NCBI RefSeq assembly: GCF_020687825.1
Contig: NZ_JAJEWP010000007.1
Coordinates: forward strand, 1 to 64,000
Direction of reading: 5' to 3'
DNA length: 64,000 nt
Source: Fluctibacter halophilus
Lineage (GTDB): Bacteria; Pseudomonadota; Gammaproteobacteria; Enterobacterales; Alteromonadaceae
Part shown: in pieces, positions 1-8,724 of the stretch
Layout: the number at the start of each line of letters is the position of its first letter
How positions within the stretch are numbered: position 1 is the stretch's first letter
Program-made: the position numbers and the translations under genes
Notes under the pieces: model-generated
The model's input: the letters and a program-made list of their open reading frames with translations, nothing else
Database searches by the model: none
What the model was told of the DNA's origin: nothing

Positions 1-2
1 TG

Positions 3-224
3 AAACTGCGTGACTACTACACCGGCATCAGCTGTGGTGGTCAGAGCCTGATCCGCACAGCGATGCTGAACAATGCGGTAGAGACAGGTGAACTGATGAT
101 TAAAAAGATGCCTAAGTCAGATTTGTCAGCGCCGGAAAAAGACGGCAAGACACTGGTGGCTTGGGTACAGGAAAACGGCCTGGCCGATTCACCGATTGCG
201 CAAGTACTGAACGAGCGCATCTAA
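3..224 (+). CDS. C-terminal end of an unidentified protein (5' end outside window)
   Basis: An open frame runs from the window edge to a TAA at 222-224 and gives the last 73 residues of a protein. The tail begins KLRDYYTGISCGGQSLIRTA and ends in SPIAQVLNERI. Composition is that of an ordinary soluble protein, with no membrane segment. I do not recognise the family and assign no function. It is followed by a structured region and an intrinsic terminator at 303-332, which probably ends its transcript. The frame is convincing because it is open from the first base and the codon use resembles the neighbouring genes. Confidence 0.75.
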   Translation, partial: KLRDYYTGISCGGQSLIRTAMLNNAVETGELMIKKMPKSDLSAPEKDGKTLVAWVQENGLADSPIAQVLNERI

Positions 225-231
225 GTAAGGA

Positions 232-296
232 TTCAACGGGGGCAACCCCATTTAGTTGAAAGGATTTCAACATGGTTGCAGACGTGCGCTGTCTGC
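232..296 (+). promoter_or_regulatory. Mutually exclusive hairpins with a Shine-Dalgarno in the loop
   Basis: TTCAAC (232-237) can pair with GTTGAA (255-260) around a GGGG-GCAA-CCCC hairpin (238-249). GTTGAAA (255-261) can instead pair with TTTCAAC (265-271), leaving GGA in the loop. The two folds exclude each other. The AAGGA sits about 7 bases before ATG 272, which opens a 25-codon frame ending at 349. A further hairpin, GCAGAC/GTCTGC, lies at 278-296. GGA in a hairpin loop over a ribosome site is the kind of site CsrA/RsmA proteins bind; that role here is inference. Confidence 0.4.
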
Positions 297-302
297 ATTC
301 GG

Positions 303-332
303 AAAAACGGTACCCAATGGGTGCCGTTTTTT
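303..332 (+). terminator. Intrinsic terminator
   Basis: AAACGGTACCC pairs with GGGTGCCGTTT (one G-U pair) around AAT and is followed by a run of T. It ends the transcript that carries the truncated first gene and the hairpins after it. Confidence 0.85.
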
Positions 333-338
333 CTTGTT

Positions 339-378
339 GGCGCCGTTGACGGGGCGTAGTGTCCCCGCGACGGGGTCT
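339..378. repeat. Repeat A, copy 1 (REP-like palindrome)
   Basis: About 40 bases, 38 of which are repeated at 599-638. It folds as a long hairpin: GGCGCCGTTGACGGGG against CCCCGCGACGG(C/G)GTC with one bulged A and an 8-base loop. It lies directly after the terminator, outside any gene. Confidence 0.7.
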
Positions 379-394
379 TGCGATTCCAACCCAT

Positions 395-466
395 AGATGC
401 CCCATCGTCGGTCCTCGGCGCTTCCAATCAATGAGTGTTTTGTCCCAGCAATGAGCGCAAGGTGAG
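395..466. repeat. Repeat B, copy 1
   Basis: About 72 bases beginning AGATGCCCCATCGTCGG and containing CTTCCAATCAATGAGTG and CCCAGCAATGAGCGCAAGG. It recurs at 711-784 with two substitutions and one inserted base. The last motif, CCCAGCAATGAGCGCAA, also occurs a third time at 923-939. Confidence 0.7.
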
Positions 467-598
467 TTTGGCTGTCTGACTACGCTGACGACATAGTGCT
501 TTTCAGGCTTTTTGGTCTTGCTGAATATAACTCACAGATACCGTCTCGTTAGCGCTTGCGGTTTTTTATCAAAGCGAGCGGTGTCGCGAAGATTTATC

Positions 599-638
599 GG
601 CGCCGTTGACGGGGCGTAGTATCCCCGCGACGGCGTCT
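599..638. repeat. Repeat A, copy 2 (REP-like palindrome)
   Basis: Second copy of the element at 339-378. Here the stem is fully complementary apart from one bulged A and wobble pairs. A partial third copy of its right arm, CGCGACGGCGTCT, occurs at 680-692 followed by a diverged version of the same downstream bases. Confidence 0.7.
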
Positions 639-710
639 CTCTGAACTTAACCTCCAGGCTCAGCAGGCCATGAGCCTGTTCGCGACGGCGTCTTACTGAG
701 CTGAACCTTC

Positions 711-784
711 AGATGCCGCATCGTCGATCCTCGGCGCTTCCAATCAATGAGTGTTTTGTCCCAGCAATGAGCGCAAGGGTGAGG
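711..784. repeat. Repeat B, copy 2
   Basis: Second copy of the element at 395-466, again located shortly downstream of a repeat A arm. The A-then-B order in both places suggests that one composite unit of about 110-170 bases was duplicated in tandem. Confidence 0.7.
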
Positions 785-803
785 CTCCGGTCTTTGTAGA
801 AGA

Positions 804-935
804 CGCCGAGCAATAGGTAATTGCTCGGCGAGGAACGAACGACGCGACAGGACGTCGCGGCTGGAAACAAGCCACAGGGACGTGTTGATACATCTACGGT
901 GCTCATTGACTGGGCGATGTATCCCAGCAATGAGC
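804..935 (+). ncRNA. Candidate structured RNA with GGA-loop hairpins
   Basis: Five hairpins follow one another. CGCCGAGCAAT / ATTGCTCGGCG (804-830) is a perfect 11-bp stem. CGCGAC-AGGAC-GTCGCG is at 843-859, GGCT-GGAAACA-AGCC at 859-873, and CAC-AGGGAC-GTG at 873-884. GCTCATTG(A)CTGGG / CCCAGCAATGAGC (901-935) is 13 bp with one bulge. Three loops carry GGA, and ACAGGACGT resembles the CsrA-binding consensus. The chain also recalls the RtT-type repeats found after tRNA genes in some gammaproteobacteria, although no tRNA is seen here. No T-rich terminator follows, so the 3' end and even the strand are uncertain. Confidence 0.35.
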
Positions 936-1003
936 GCAAAAGAGTCTCGACCAATCTGACCAATTCAACAGCGCAGCTCTCAATGGGTATGCAGAGACCC
1001 GGC

Positions 1004-1696
1004 CTACGCCAGTAAACGACTGGACCACAGGGTAAAATCAACCCACCATTGTGCGTAAGGTAACGTGAGATAGAGGCCCACATTTATTATCCAGGCTATC
1101 GCAAAAAGGTATATTGGCGCGGTCAATTTGCGTTGCTGAGGGACTTTCCAAAGCAAGATGACGGCAATCAATGCGGGTATAGACATGGTAATCACAAACG
1201 GAGGTGATGATATGCCAATCATTTCTGTCGCGCTACCGACCGCCCGGCCAAGTCCGGGAATGAGAAAGACCATCGCCGTACAAACCATATAGCTGGCATG
1301 AAGCCGAGCATTTTTACGGTGTCTGAGCGCTTGAAAAAATAGCCATGTAAATAACACGGCCAGGAAAAGGCCGAACCAGTGAATGGCCAAAGCGCGTTCG
1401 GAAAATGGCTGTTTAACTTTCGCGATAAAATCAAAAGCCACATAGAAGGCAGCAATACTGACCAGCGGCCCTAACACAAATGCTATCTTTCCAACGCTGC
1501 GGTGGTATCGATTTCTACCCGTTTTCATTAACCACGCCTGGATAATCAACAACAGACACCAAAGGGTCATTGTTACGCCGTGAAAATGTTGACCGAACGT
1601 GATATCAGCAAAAAACTTTGAATAGTAACTGGGCCAGAAGCCGACGACCAGCACGGCCATCAACGCAATAAAATAGTAGACCGCATTCTTGTACAT
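1004..1696 (-). CDS. Multi-pass membrane protein, DUF2306-like
   Basis: 230 residues with about seven hydrophobic segments. The motif GQHFHGVTMTLWCLL early on, followed by YHRSVGKIA, resembles the heme-like/DUF2306 group of small seven-helix membrane proteins of unknown function; a related protein lies at 28920-29663. I chose the ATG at 1696 because GGGAG precedes it by a few bases and the first hydrophobic segment follows at once. The frame stays open a further 101 codons upstream, but that extension has no membrane or domain character. It is divergent from the binding-protein gene at 1923. Function unknown. Confidence 0.75.
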   Translation of the reverse strand: MYKNAVYYFIALMAVLVVGFWPSYYSKFFADITFGQHFHGVTMTLWCLLLIIQAWLMKTGRNRYHRSVGKIAFVLGPLVSIAAFYVAFDFIAKVKQPFSERALAIHWFGLFLAVLFTWLFFQALRHRKNARLHASYMVCTAMVFLIPGLGRAVGSATEMIGISSPPFVITMSIPALIAVILLWKVPQQRKLTAPIYLFAIAWIINVGLYLTLPYAQWWVDFTLWSSRLLA

Positions 1697-1922
1697 TGGG
1701 CACTCCCGACAAGGGTCTGAAAAGTGTAGGCCCCAGCCGGGAAAGTGTCGAGGAATGAGGCTATCCTCTCTCAGCATGTCACTGGTGAACTCAACCCTGC
1801 ACTTTAACCCATCAAACACATAATCAGGTTGAAGCCTGACGTTCAAACCGCCATAGTAGTGACTTCGGAGATTTTTTACCCGCGGGTTAATACCCGTCAA
1901 GCGTGCAGCAGAGGATGATTTC

Positions 1923-2669
1923 GTGGCGATATTCAGGTGTTTGGCGTTTTTGCTGATATCGTTTTCCAGTGCAGCGCAAGGCCAACAAAAGCCGATCATT
2001 TACCTCTATACCTACCATGACAAACCGCCGTTTGTGGTGGATCTTGCCGCCCGCACGGGGTTGTATTTTGATTTGGCACAACGGTTCAACCAGTTGAGCG
2101 AGCACTATCAGTTTGTTACTGCCTACGTGCCCCGCAAGCGTCTGGACGTCATGATTGAACAGGGACGCATTGATGGGGTAGTGCTGGGGGCAAATCCGCT
2201 GTGGTTTGGTGACGCCGATCAAACCCGTTTCTTCTGGTTACCCCCGTATTTCGCAGACCAGGATGAGTTTGTCTCGTTAGCCCGGCAACCTTTTGAGTAT
2301 CAGGGCCCGGAATCCTTCGTCAATACAACGGTCGCCGCAGTTGCCGGTTACTATTACAAAGGTGTCAATGAAGCGGTCAGTCGCGGCGCAGCGTTGCGGA
2401 TTGATACGGTCAGTGAAGAAAGCGTCTTAACACTGGTCAAAAAAGGTCGTGCCGATGTCGGCCTGGTCAGTCGCTCGGTGTTCAAGTACCTGCGTCGACA
2501 TGACAGGGTTGACGACATTTACCATTTCTCAGCCATCCCCCATGACCGCTTTGAACGCCAGGCATTTATGCCACGAGAGGACGTCATCCGCTGTGAAGCG
2601 CTGAACAGATTGTTTAGCCGCGTGTTGCAGGATGGCAGTTGGTCTGCCCTGGTCGCCCGCTACCAGTAG
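1923..2669 (+). CDS. Periplasmic solute-binding-like protein (SBP family 3 type)
   Basis: 248 residues starting with GTG, preceded by AGAGGA about 7 bases upstream. A short signal peptide (FLLISFSSAAQG) is followed by a fold like amino-acid-type periplasmic binding proteins. These segments fit family 3: YLYTYHDKPPFV near the mature N terminus, GRIDGVVLG, KKGRADVGLVSRS, and a C-terminal QDGSWSALVARY. It has no membrane domain and no transporter genes beside it, which is common for single-domain family 3 proteins in Alteromonadales. It converges on the hybrid kinase gene, with only 13 bases between the stops. Ligand unknown. Confidence 0.75.
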   Translation: MAIFRCLAFLLISFSSAAQGQQKPIIYLYTYHDKPPFVVDLAARTGLYFDLAQRFNQLSEHYQFVTAYVPRKRLDVMIEQGRIDGVVLGANPLWFGDADQTRFFWLPPYFADQDEFVSLARQPFEYQGPESFVNTTVAAVAGYYYKGVNEAVSRGAALRIDTVSEESVLTLVKKGRADVGLVSRSVFKYLRRHDRVDDIYHFSAIPHDRFERQAFMPREDVIRCEALNRLFSRVLQDGSWSALVARYQ

Positions 2670-2682
2670 GGTTATTCAACCT

Positions 2683-5403
2683 TTATGATGTTTCAACAGG
2701 TGGAGATTGTGGCAGGTACTTGCTGAGCAATGCTTCGAGTTGCACCAGTTTAATCGGCTTGGTCAGGTAGTCATTCATGCCGGCAGCCAAGGCCTTGTCT
2801 TTGTCTTCCTGCATGGCATTGGCCGACAGGCCACAAATCAATAAGTCGGGGAAACCCCGTTCCCTGATCATGCGTGTGGCTTGATAACCGTCCATGTTTG
2901 GCATCTGAATGTCCATCAGCACGATGGAGTAGTGCGGAGAATTGACGATCTTTGTTACCGCTTGCTGACCATCCTCTGCCACATCAAAGGTCAGTCCCAG
3001 GCGGGTTAACATCTGCCCGGCGACCAGTTGATTGATGGCATTGTCCTCCACGAGTAACACGTGTCCTTCCAGTTGCTTGCTTGGGCGCTCAATGATGGCC
3101 AGCTCTGCACTGCTGTCGGTCTGCAGATTACGATCCAGCGCCTGTACCAGTTGGTTGGGAGTGAAGGGATGGCTGAGGACCGCCGTGTGCCATTTTTTGG
3201 CCAGCAGTTGACCAAGGTTGAGTGGTTGGGTGTCGGTGACAAACAAAAAATGAATGCTGCGTTGTTGCAGGGTTTCAATCTGGGCCTTCAGGGCCAGGTG
3301 TTGCTCCAAATCCTGTATATCGATGATGACCTCATCCCGCTCATCAATGTCCTCACACCGGTTGCCTAATTCGGCTTGCGGGAACTGTTTCACCTCAACA
3401 GGCAGTGCATCAAGATAACGTGTATCGAGCAATGCGTCGGGTTGCTTGCAAAAATACCACAGTGTCTTTTTATCCGTCGGTTTCCATTGCAGGACGGCGG
3501 GGCTCTTATCGGGGCGGGAGAGTGAAAACGTGACACTGAACGTGCTACCCACGTTTGGTGTGGATGTCACTGCCACACCACCACCCATCAATTCGGTCAG
3601 GTTTTTCACTATTGCCAAACCCAGGCCCGTCCCGCCATAGGTACGACTGGTCGAACCGTCTGCCTGGGTAAAGCTATCAAAGATAGTTGCCAGTTGTGTT
3701 TCGTTCATGCCGATGCCGGTGTCAGTGACATCGACGCGTATTTGGACACCATGCTCGGTGTCAGGGATAGGCTGGTGTTCCAGTCGAATATCGATAGCGC
3801 CGTTGCGGGTGAACTTGATCGCATTGGTACATAGGTTGAGCAATACCTGATTGATCCGTAAAGGGTCGCCGTTGAGCAGGCTTGGCAGGGTCGGTTCAAC
3901 AAAGAAATGCACATTGAGGTTTTTCTCCCGCGCCCGGGTGGTGATGTTGGCTAACAGGTTGTCAAACAGTGACTGCACGGAAAACTCAATGGTTTCAATG
4001 TGTAGTTTGCCGGCTTCAATCTTGGAAAAGTCCAGGATGTCATTGATCAGGCTCATCAATATCTGACTGGACAGAGACAGCTTTTTCAAAAATTCCCGCT
4101 GTTCATCATTCAGCGGGGTGTTGCCCAGTAAGTCGAGTAGGCCGATGATGCCGTTCATCGGTGTGCGGATTTCGTGACTCATGTTGGCCAGGAACATGCT
4201 TTTGGATTGTGTTGCTTGCTCGGCTTTACGTTTGGCCAGACTCAATTCCTGGTTCATGGCGATTTGGCGCGAATTGAGCTCCTGAGCCCGACTCAGTAGC
4301 TCTTCTGTCTGCTGATTCTTATGGTGAAAAACCGCTGCAGCACGTGACAGTTCGCCTATTTCATCCTGACGGGAGCGGCCGGGAATCTTGTCAATATTTT
4401 CATCGTCGGCGAGTTTGTTGAACACCGAGGTGATGCGCTTGATCGGCAGCATTACCCGGTAACCAAAAAACAGCGCAATCAAAGCGGCGATGGTAATGGA
4501 CAGTACCGAAGACCACAGCATCTGCCGATTGGTTTTTTCCAGCCCTTGCTTGATATGGGTGTTAGCCTCAATTAGCCGCTGTGTTTCCAGGCTATTAAGC
4601 TGTTTGGCGAGGTACAAAAACTCATTGGCCGAACCGGCCATTACCACGTTGACCAGATAAAGGTAGCCCCGGGTGATTTGGGTCAGTTGGAAAAAGTCAT
4701 TTTCCACATCTTCAAAGGTGTGATCAATTGTGTCGCGTAGTTCAGCACTCCAGGCCAGTTCGGAAGTCTGTTGGCGGGCTACAGAAATGGCTTGCTGAAA
4801 CGCTTCAACATACTGGTTTTCAGGCGACAGGACATAGCGAAACGCCGATGTCTTGGCCCTCGACAGGTAGAATTTGGCTTCGGTTAAGGTCAGTTGCTGT
4901 TGCGGCGTCTTCCACTGATAACGCTCCAATAACCGAAACAACTCATCCATCTCGAGTAACAGGTCATCTTCAAACACTTCTTTACGACGACTTCGGTCCA
5001 TCACCACGGCGCTGAAATTGACCTGATAGTCATTCAGGTGACTTTGCATGTTAGCGATCCGTTGCAACTCTTCGTTGTCGTTGTTGTCGACCATTTGCGT
5101 GAGGGCGGCCAGGTTTGCTTTGATATTGGCCATGATCAGATCGAATCTGGACACCACCGAAGGGCTGGCGGTTTCCTTAAAGATCAGCACGTTGCGTTGT
5201 AGATCCAGGACATCACGCTCAAGCTCACGAACCAGGTTGACTTTCAGCACCGCTTGTTGCCCCTGACTCAGGCTCTGCTGGTATTCGTTTTGTGCCTGTC
5301 GTGCCAGGAAGCCTTGCCAAATCAACAAGCCAACCAGTACACCCAGCACCAAAAAGACCTGCACCCGCAAGGAACGAATGACAAGCAAGAACCAGTCTGG
5401 CAT
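2683..5403 (-). CDS. Hybrid sensor histidine kinase (TorS-like layout)
   Basis: 906 residues. An N-terminal membrane helix (about 14-30) is followed by a largely helical periplasmic domain to about 290, a second membrane helix (about 297-317), HAMP and a coiled coil. The HisKA box [11 protein letters not shown] has the phospho-acceptor at His410, with an ATPase domain containing NLCTNAIKF and [11 protein letters not shown] degenerate linker precedes a receiver domain with [12 protein letters not shown] (Asp831) and a conserved late Lys (LTKPIK). There is no Hpt domain, so a separate phosphotransfer protein is needed. It is cotranscribed 16 bases after a Tat-exported binding protein, as in sensor pairs where a periplasmic protein presents the signal. 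No DNA-binding regulator is adjacent. Confidence 0.9.
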   Translation of the reverse strand: MPDWFLLVIRSLRVQVFLVLGVLVGLLIWQGFLARQAQNEYQQSLSQGQQAVLKVNLVRELERDVLDLQRNVLIFKETASPSVVSRFDLIMANIKANLAALTQMVDNNDNEELQRIANMQSHLNDYQVNFSAVVMDRSRRKEVFEDDLLLEMDELFRLLERYQWKTPQQQLTLTEAKFYLSRAKTSAFRYVLSPENQYVEAFQQAISVARQQTSELAWSAELRDTIDHTFEDVENDFFQLTQITRGYLYLVNVVMAGSANEFLYLAKQLNSLETQRLIEANTHIKQGLEKTNRQMLWSSVLSITIAALIALFFGYRVMLPIKRITSVFNKLADDENIDKIPGRSRQDEIGELSRAAAVFHHKNQQTEELLSRAQELNSRQIAMNQELSLAKRKAEQATQSKSMFLANMSHEIRTPMNGIIGLLDLLGNTPLNDEQREFLKKLSLSSQILMSLINDILDFSKIEAGKLHIETIEFSVQSLFDNLLANITTRAREKNLNVHFFVEPTLPSLLNGDPLRINQVLLNLCTNAIKFTRNGAIDIRLEHQPIPDTEHGVQIRVDVTDTGIGMNETQLATIFDSFTQADGSTSRTYGGTGLGLAIVKNLTELMGGGVAVTSTPNVGSTFSVTFSLSRPDKSPAVLQWKPTDKKTLWYFCKQPDALLDTRYLDALPVEVKQFPQAELGNRCEDIDERDEVIIDIQDLEQHLALKAQIETLQQRSIHFLFVTDTQPLNLGQLLAKKWHTAVLSHPFTPNQLVQALDRNLQTDSSAELAIIERPSKQLEGHVLLVEDNAINQLVAGQMLTRLGLTFDVAEDGQQAVTKIVNSPHYSIVLMDIQMPNMDGYQATRMIRERGFPDLLICGLSANAMQEDKDKALAAGMNDYLTKPIKLVQLEALLSKYLPQSPPVETS

Positions 5404-5419
5404 TGATTTCCTCCGTTGG

Positions 5420-6685
5420 TCAGGAACTGATAAATTCGTACCACTTTTGCAAGCTGTACTCGTAGGTAGGCATCACGGAGTTCCATACCGCGACATTGCT
5501 GAAACGTTTTTGGTAGCTTCCGCCGGTACGCCGCTGACCCCGCTTCACCACGATTTGACCATCGGTGCCTTTGAGATCGGTTTGGGCCGGTTCACCGCCG
5601 TACCAATAGTCCCATTCTGCATCACTCAGATAATCAGCTGAACGGGCCGGATTTGATATGTAATAACCCTGGCGAGCAATGAAGGCGCCTGGCCAGCCGG
5701 ATAACCACCAGTTCATGTATTCATAGGCCGCATCGCGGTGACGACCTTCTGTGGCTGATGACAGGCACATCACACCGTGCCAGCCACGATAACCCTCTTT
5801 CGGCGCGGCGAAGCGGGCCGGTATACCTTCGCCGTTCAACTGGGTAATCCCCGGGCTGAACATGCTTTGAATGATTGTCCGGCCGCTACGCATGTAGTCA
5901 ACAGACTCAGGAACCGAGGTCCAGAAACCGTTGAAGTGGCCAGCCTGCTTGAGTGCTATCAGCGTATTAAACATGGCGTCCAGCTCGTCTTTACGCAGCG
6001 AACCTACATCATCAAAGGTATGTAGACCCTTGGCTTGCAGTGCCAGCGCCAAATCAAACAGACCAATGGTCGGGGCATTGACGATAGCCACCTTGCCGCG
6101 GTATTGCTCATCGAGTAACCAGCCCCAACTTTCGGTAAGGTAGTCTTCACCCGCCGGTATGACGTCGGTGTTGTAGCCAAAAGAGTCCACATTATGCACG
6201 TAGGGCAAAAAGCTGATTTGACCGGTATGGTCTGGGCCGAGAGTACGTTTTTTTTGTACATGCAATAGCTTGAAGGGGGCGTCGCCGAAGCCAACCCGGG
6301 CGTCTGTAGTTAACTTGCCGGTTTTGGTCAGGTTATTGATTTCATCCCAGTAACGGATGCGCTTTTTATCGATGGGCTGAATTGCGCCACTACGCCAAAG
6401 TACCTGGATGCTGTTCGACCATTGTTCATACAAATCAAACGATTGAGGACGCATGGAGGCTTGCTGCAATACCGCTGCGCTACCACCAGGACTGAATTGT
6501 AAATCAATACCCAGGTCATGCATGGCACGCTGTCGCAATGACTCCTGCAGCGTAACGTGGGTGCCGAGTACCCGCAGCGTCACCGGGCGCTGACGGGCAA
6601 ACACATACGGAGCCTTGATACAGGCTGTGGCGCTAATGCCTGCGCAGGCGATGTTCTTGATCAGTGTTCTTCGGCGGTTGTCCAT
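5420..6685 (-). CDS. Tat-exported extracellular solute-binding protein
   Basis: 421 residues. The N terminus [17 protein letters not shown] is a twin-arginine signal, so the protein is probably exported folded. The body resembles spermidine/putrescine- or iron-type family 1 binding proteins: [66 protein letters not shown] lies a few bases before the ATG. There are no permease or ATPase genes nearby. The gene lies immediately upstream of the hybrid kinase with 16 bases between them, so a sensing role is more likely than transport. The ligand cannot be read from the sequence. Confidence 0.85.
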   Translation of the reverse strand: MDNRRRTLIKNIACAGISATACIKAPYVFARQRPVTLRVLGTHVTLQESLRQRAMHDLGIDLQFSPGGSAAVLQQASMRPQSFDLYEQWSNSIQVLWRSGAIQPIDKKRIRYWDEINNLTKTGKLTTDARVGFGDAPFKLLHVQKKRTLGPDHTGQISFLPYVHNVDSFGYNTDVIPAGEDYLTESWGWLLDEQYRGKVAIVNAPTIGLFDLALALQAKGLHTFDDVGSLRKDELDAMFNTLIALKQAGHFNGFWTSVPESVDYMRSGRTIIQSMFSPGITQLNGEGIPARFAAPKEGYRGWHGVMCLSSATEGRHRDAAYEYMNWWLSGWPGAFIARQGYYISNPARSADYLSDAEWDYWYGGEPAQTDLKGTDGQIVVKRGQRRTGGSYQKRFSNVAVWNSVMPTYEYSLQKWYEFISS

Positions 6686-6771
6686 AGCGTCCCATCATGG
6701 CCCAACAGGGCGTGCTTCACCTCTTCAAAGTAGGTGAATTCCCGCCGTTGCGCAACGCCATCGGGGGCGGC

Positions 6772-7194
6772 TTATTCGGCAAACAGCTTTTGTTCGAACT
6801 TCAACGTTTGTTGCTGGTTGCCTTGTTGGATGTCGATAGCGAAGCGGTAGTGTTCACGGTTGTCAATGTCCATCACCGCCAGATAGTAAATCGCATCTCC
6901 GTCGTTGACCTGCTTAAATGTCAGCGGGATCGTTGCGCCCATCAGGGTACGTGCCTGACCACTCACGCTCACATCCTGGGCAGCACTGCTGCGATGATCG
7001 AGAACGGAAATGTTGATCAGTACCTTATTTTTACTGCGCGTTATGTCGTAGGCTCGCGCCACTTCTGGGGTCAAAAAGGTGGTATTGACCGCCATGTAGT
7101 GCACATCCCACTTGCCCAGTTGTTTCATTTGTTCGGCATGCGCCGCTGATACAGTCAGCAGGCAGGCTACCAGGCCGATCAAAAGTGCTTTCAT
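6772..7194 (-). CDS. DUF4426 family periplasmic protein
   Basis: 140 residues with a clear signal peptide (MKALLIGLVACLLTVSAAHA). The mature part contains WDVHYMAVNTTFLTPEVARAY and a beta-rich body, typical of the DUF4426 family, which commonly sits beside yggT/proC in gammaproteobacteria. Function unknown. It is the last gene of a likely yggS-proC-yggT-DUF4426 run on the minus strand, although the 121-base gap to yggT holds a hairpin and it may have its own expression level. Confidence 0.85.
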   Translation of the reverse strand: MKALLIGLVACLLTVSAAHAEQMKQLGKWDVHYMAVNTTFLTPEVARAYDITRSKNKVLINISVLDHRSSAAQDVSVSGQARTLMGATIPLTFKQVNDGDAIYYLAVMDIDNREHYRFAIDIQQGNQQQTLKFEQKLFAE

Positions 7195-7280
7195 GATTTC
7201 TCCGTTGAGATAAAAGGCTTATGTAAGCATAGCTGAAGGGGGAAGGTTTTTCGTCCGCGCTAAGCCCAGTAAAGGCGCAG

Positions 7281-7306
7281 GCGTTGGCAATGAAAGCTGC
7301 CAACGC
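7281..7306 (-). terminator. Hairpin between yggT and the DUF4426 gene
   Basis: GCGTTGGCA / TGCCAACGC forms a 9-bp stem with an 8-base loop just after the yggT stop. No T tract follows on the minus strand, so it is more likely a processing or partial-termination hairpin than a full terminator. Confidence 0.4.
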
Positions 7307-7315
7307 ACTGTGGGA

Positions 7316-7861
7316 TTACATGTAGCCGAGCAGGTCGCCAATCAGTTTTTGCAGGAAGATCAGCGCGATGATCGCCACCATGACGGACAGGTCTAATCCG
7401 CCCATTGGCGGCAGTATGCGTCTGATTGGCGCCAGGAAGGGCTCTGTCAGCTGGTGCATGACATACTCCAGCGGGTTTTGGCCCTGACTGACCCAGCTCA
7501 GGATGGCGCGGATGATCAATACCCACATGATCAACTGCAGTCCTTCACGCACCACTTCAACCGCCGACGCGATCAATAGCCCGACGGGGTTGGTGTAGAC
7601 ACTCCCTGCAATGGCACTGAGGGCGAGAATCTTAACCACACACACGGCCAACGCCAGCAGCAGGGTTGCGGTGTCCAGGCGTCCGATCGATGGGATCACC
7701 CGGCGCAGAGGTCCGACGATTGGGTGGGTTGCCTTGACGACAAACTGGCTAAAAGGGTTGTAGAAATCGGCTTGTGCCAATTGCAGCCACAGGCGCAATA
7801 GCACGACCATCAAATACAACCCGAACAAGGTATCGACAAGGAACATGGTGGAATTCATCAA
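7316..7861 (-). CDS. yggT: YggT family inner-membrane protein
   Basis: 181 residues made of two similar halves. Each half has a membrane helix pair followed by a short amphipathic motif (NPFSQFVVKATHPIVGPLRRVIP and NPLEYVMHQLTEPFLAPIRRILP, broken here by position). This duplication is diagnostic of YggT, linked in other bacteria to osmotic or membrane homeostasis and to cell division in chloroplast relatives. It starts 9 bases after proC ends, so the two are almost certainly cotranscribed. The precise role is not known. Confidence 0.92.
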   Translation of the reverse strand: MMNSTMFLVDTLFGLYLMVVLLRLWLQLAQADFYNPFSQFVVKATHPIVGPLRRVIPSIGRLDTATLLLALAVCVVKILALSAIAGSVYTNPVGLLIASAVEVVREGLQLIMWVLIIRAILSWVSQGQNPLEYVMHQLTEPFLAPIRRILPPMGGLDLSVMVAIIALIFLQKLIGDLLGYM

Positions 7862-7870
7862 CGGTTTCCC

Positions 7871-8692
7871 TTAAAACAAATCTGACATTTCTTCGGCTCG
7901 GGCGATAGCGGCAGCCATCGCACCAGCGACCAGTTTATCTAAACCGTTTTTCTGGAAATGTTCAACGGCCTGTGCGGTTGTTCCGCCCTTGGATGTAACT
8001 TGGGCGCGCAACTCACTTAATTCAAGGTCTGGATTGTGACAAACCATTTCGGCGCTACCCAGCATGGCTTGTTGAACCATGCGTCGTGCGGTGTCTTTGT
8101 CAAATCCCTGGGTCATGGTGAATTCCTGCATGGCTTGCAAAAACAGGAAGAAATACGCCGGTGAACTGCCTGCCGCGGCAATAACGCCGTTGATCTGGGC
8201 TTCATCCTCAACCCAGACAATGTCGCCCACCTGTCCCATCAAGTCGCCAGCATAGGTTTTATCCTGTGCATCCAGGCTCGCGTCTGCGTAAAGTCCGGTC
8301 ATTCCTTTGCCCAGCGCACTGGGGGTGTTCGGCATGGTGCGAACCACGTCGTACTCGCCACCTAACATTTGTTGCAAGCGTTTGTGTGGAATGCCTGCTG
8401 CAATTGAGACAAACAGTTTTCCTGATAAATCGCAGTGTTTTGCAAGGTCCTGACAGACCTGTTCCATCAGCTGAGGCTTGACCGCCAGCACCACCACCTC
8501 AGCATCGTTGACGGCGGCATGGTTGTCGTGGGTGATGTTAATGCCAAAGTGTTGCTGCAAATCGTCGAGTTTTGGGCGCGAAGGATTACTGGCGGTGATG
8601 CGGTCACTTGGATAACCGCTGCTGACCATGCCTGAAATGATCGATTTGGTCATGTTACCGGCGCCAATAAAGGCAATGTTGCGATGTTGCAT
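7871..8692 (-). CDS. proC: Pyrroline-5-carboxylate reductase
   Basis: 273 residues, the usual ProC length. It catalyses the last step of proline synthesis, the NAD(P)H reduction of pyrroline-5-carboxylate, in the cytoplasm. The N-terminal dinucleotide fold shows FIGAGNMTKSIISGM. VVLAVKPQLM, VRTMPNTPSALGKGMTGLY and the C-terminal VTSKGGTTAQAVEHF are standard signatures of the family. It lies in the order yggS-proC-yggT, which is conserved in many gammaproteobacteria, 32 bases after yggS. Confidence 0.97.
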   Translation of the reverse strand: MQHRNIAFIGAGNMTKSIISGMVSSGYPSDRITASNPSRPKLDDLQQHFGINITHDNHAAVNDAEVVVLAVKPQLMEQVCQDLAKHCDLSGKLFVSIAAGIPHKRLQQMLGGEYDVVRTMPNTPSALGKGMTGLYADASLDAQDKTYAGDLMGQVGDIVWVEDEAQINGVIAAAGSSPAYFFLFLQAMQEFTMTQGFDKDTARRMVQQAMLGSAEMVCHNPDLELSELRAQVTSKGGTTAQAVEHFQKNGLDKLVAGAMAAAIARAEEMSDLF

Positions 8693-8724
8693 AAAGCTCC
8701 CGTTTATCTATTCGTTACGATGGT

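Noticed and set aside
339-939. Possible CRISPR array or integron attC cluster
   Set aside because: Only two to three copies, irregular spacing, repeats too long and unequal, and no cas or integrase genes in the window.
709-1083. Minus-strand open frame of 124 codons
   Set aside because: It runs through repeat B and the hairpin chain in reverse, has no ribosome site or domain character, and mirrors RNA structure rather than protein coding.
1697-1999. 101-codon N-terminal extension of the membrane protein
   Set aside because: No membrane or domain pattern, overlaps the divergent gene start at 1923, and ATG 1696 has a good ribosome site.
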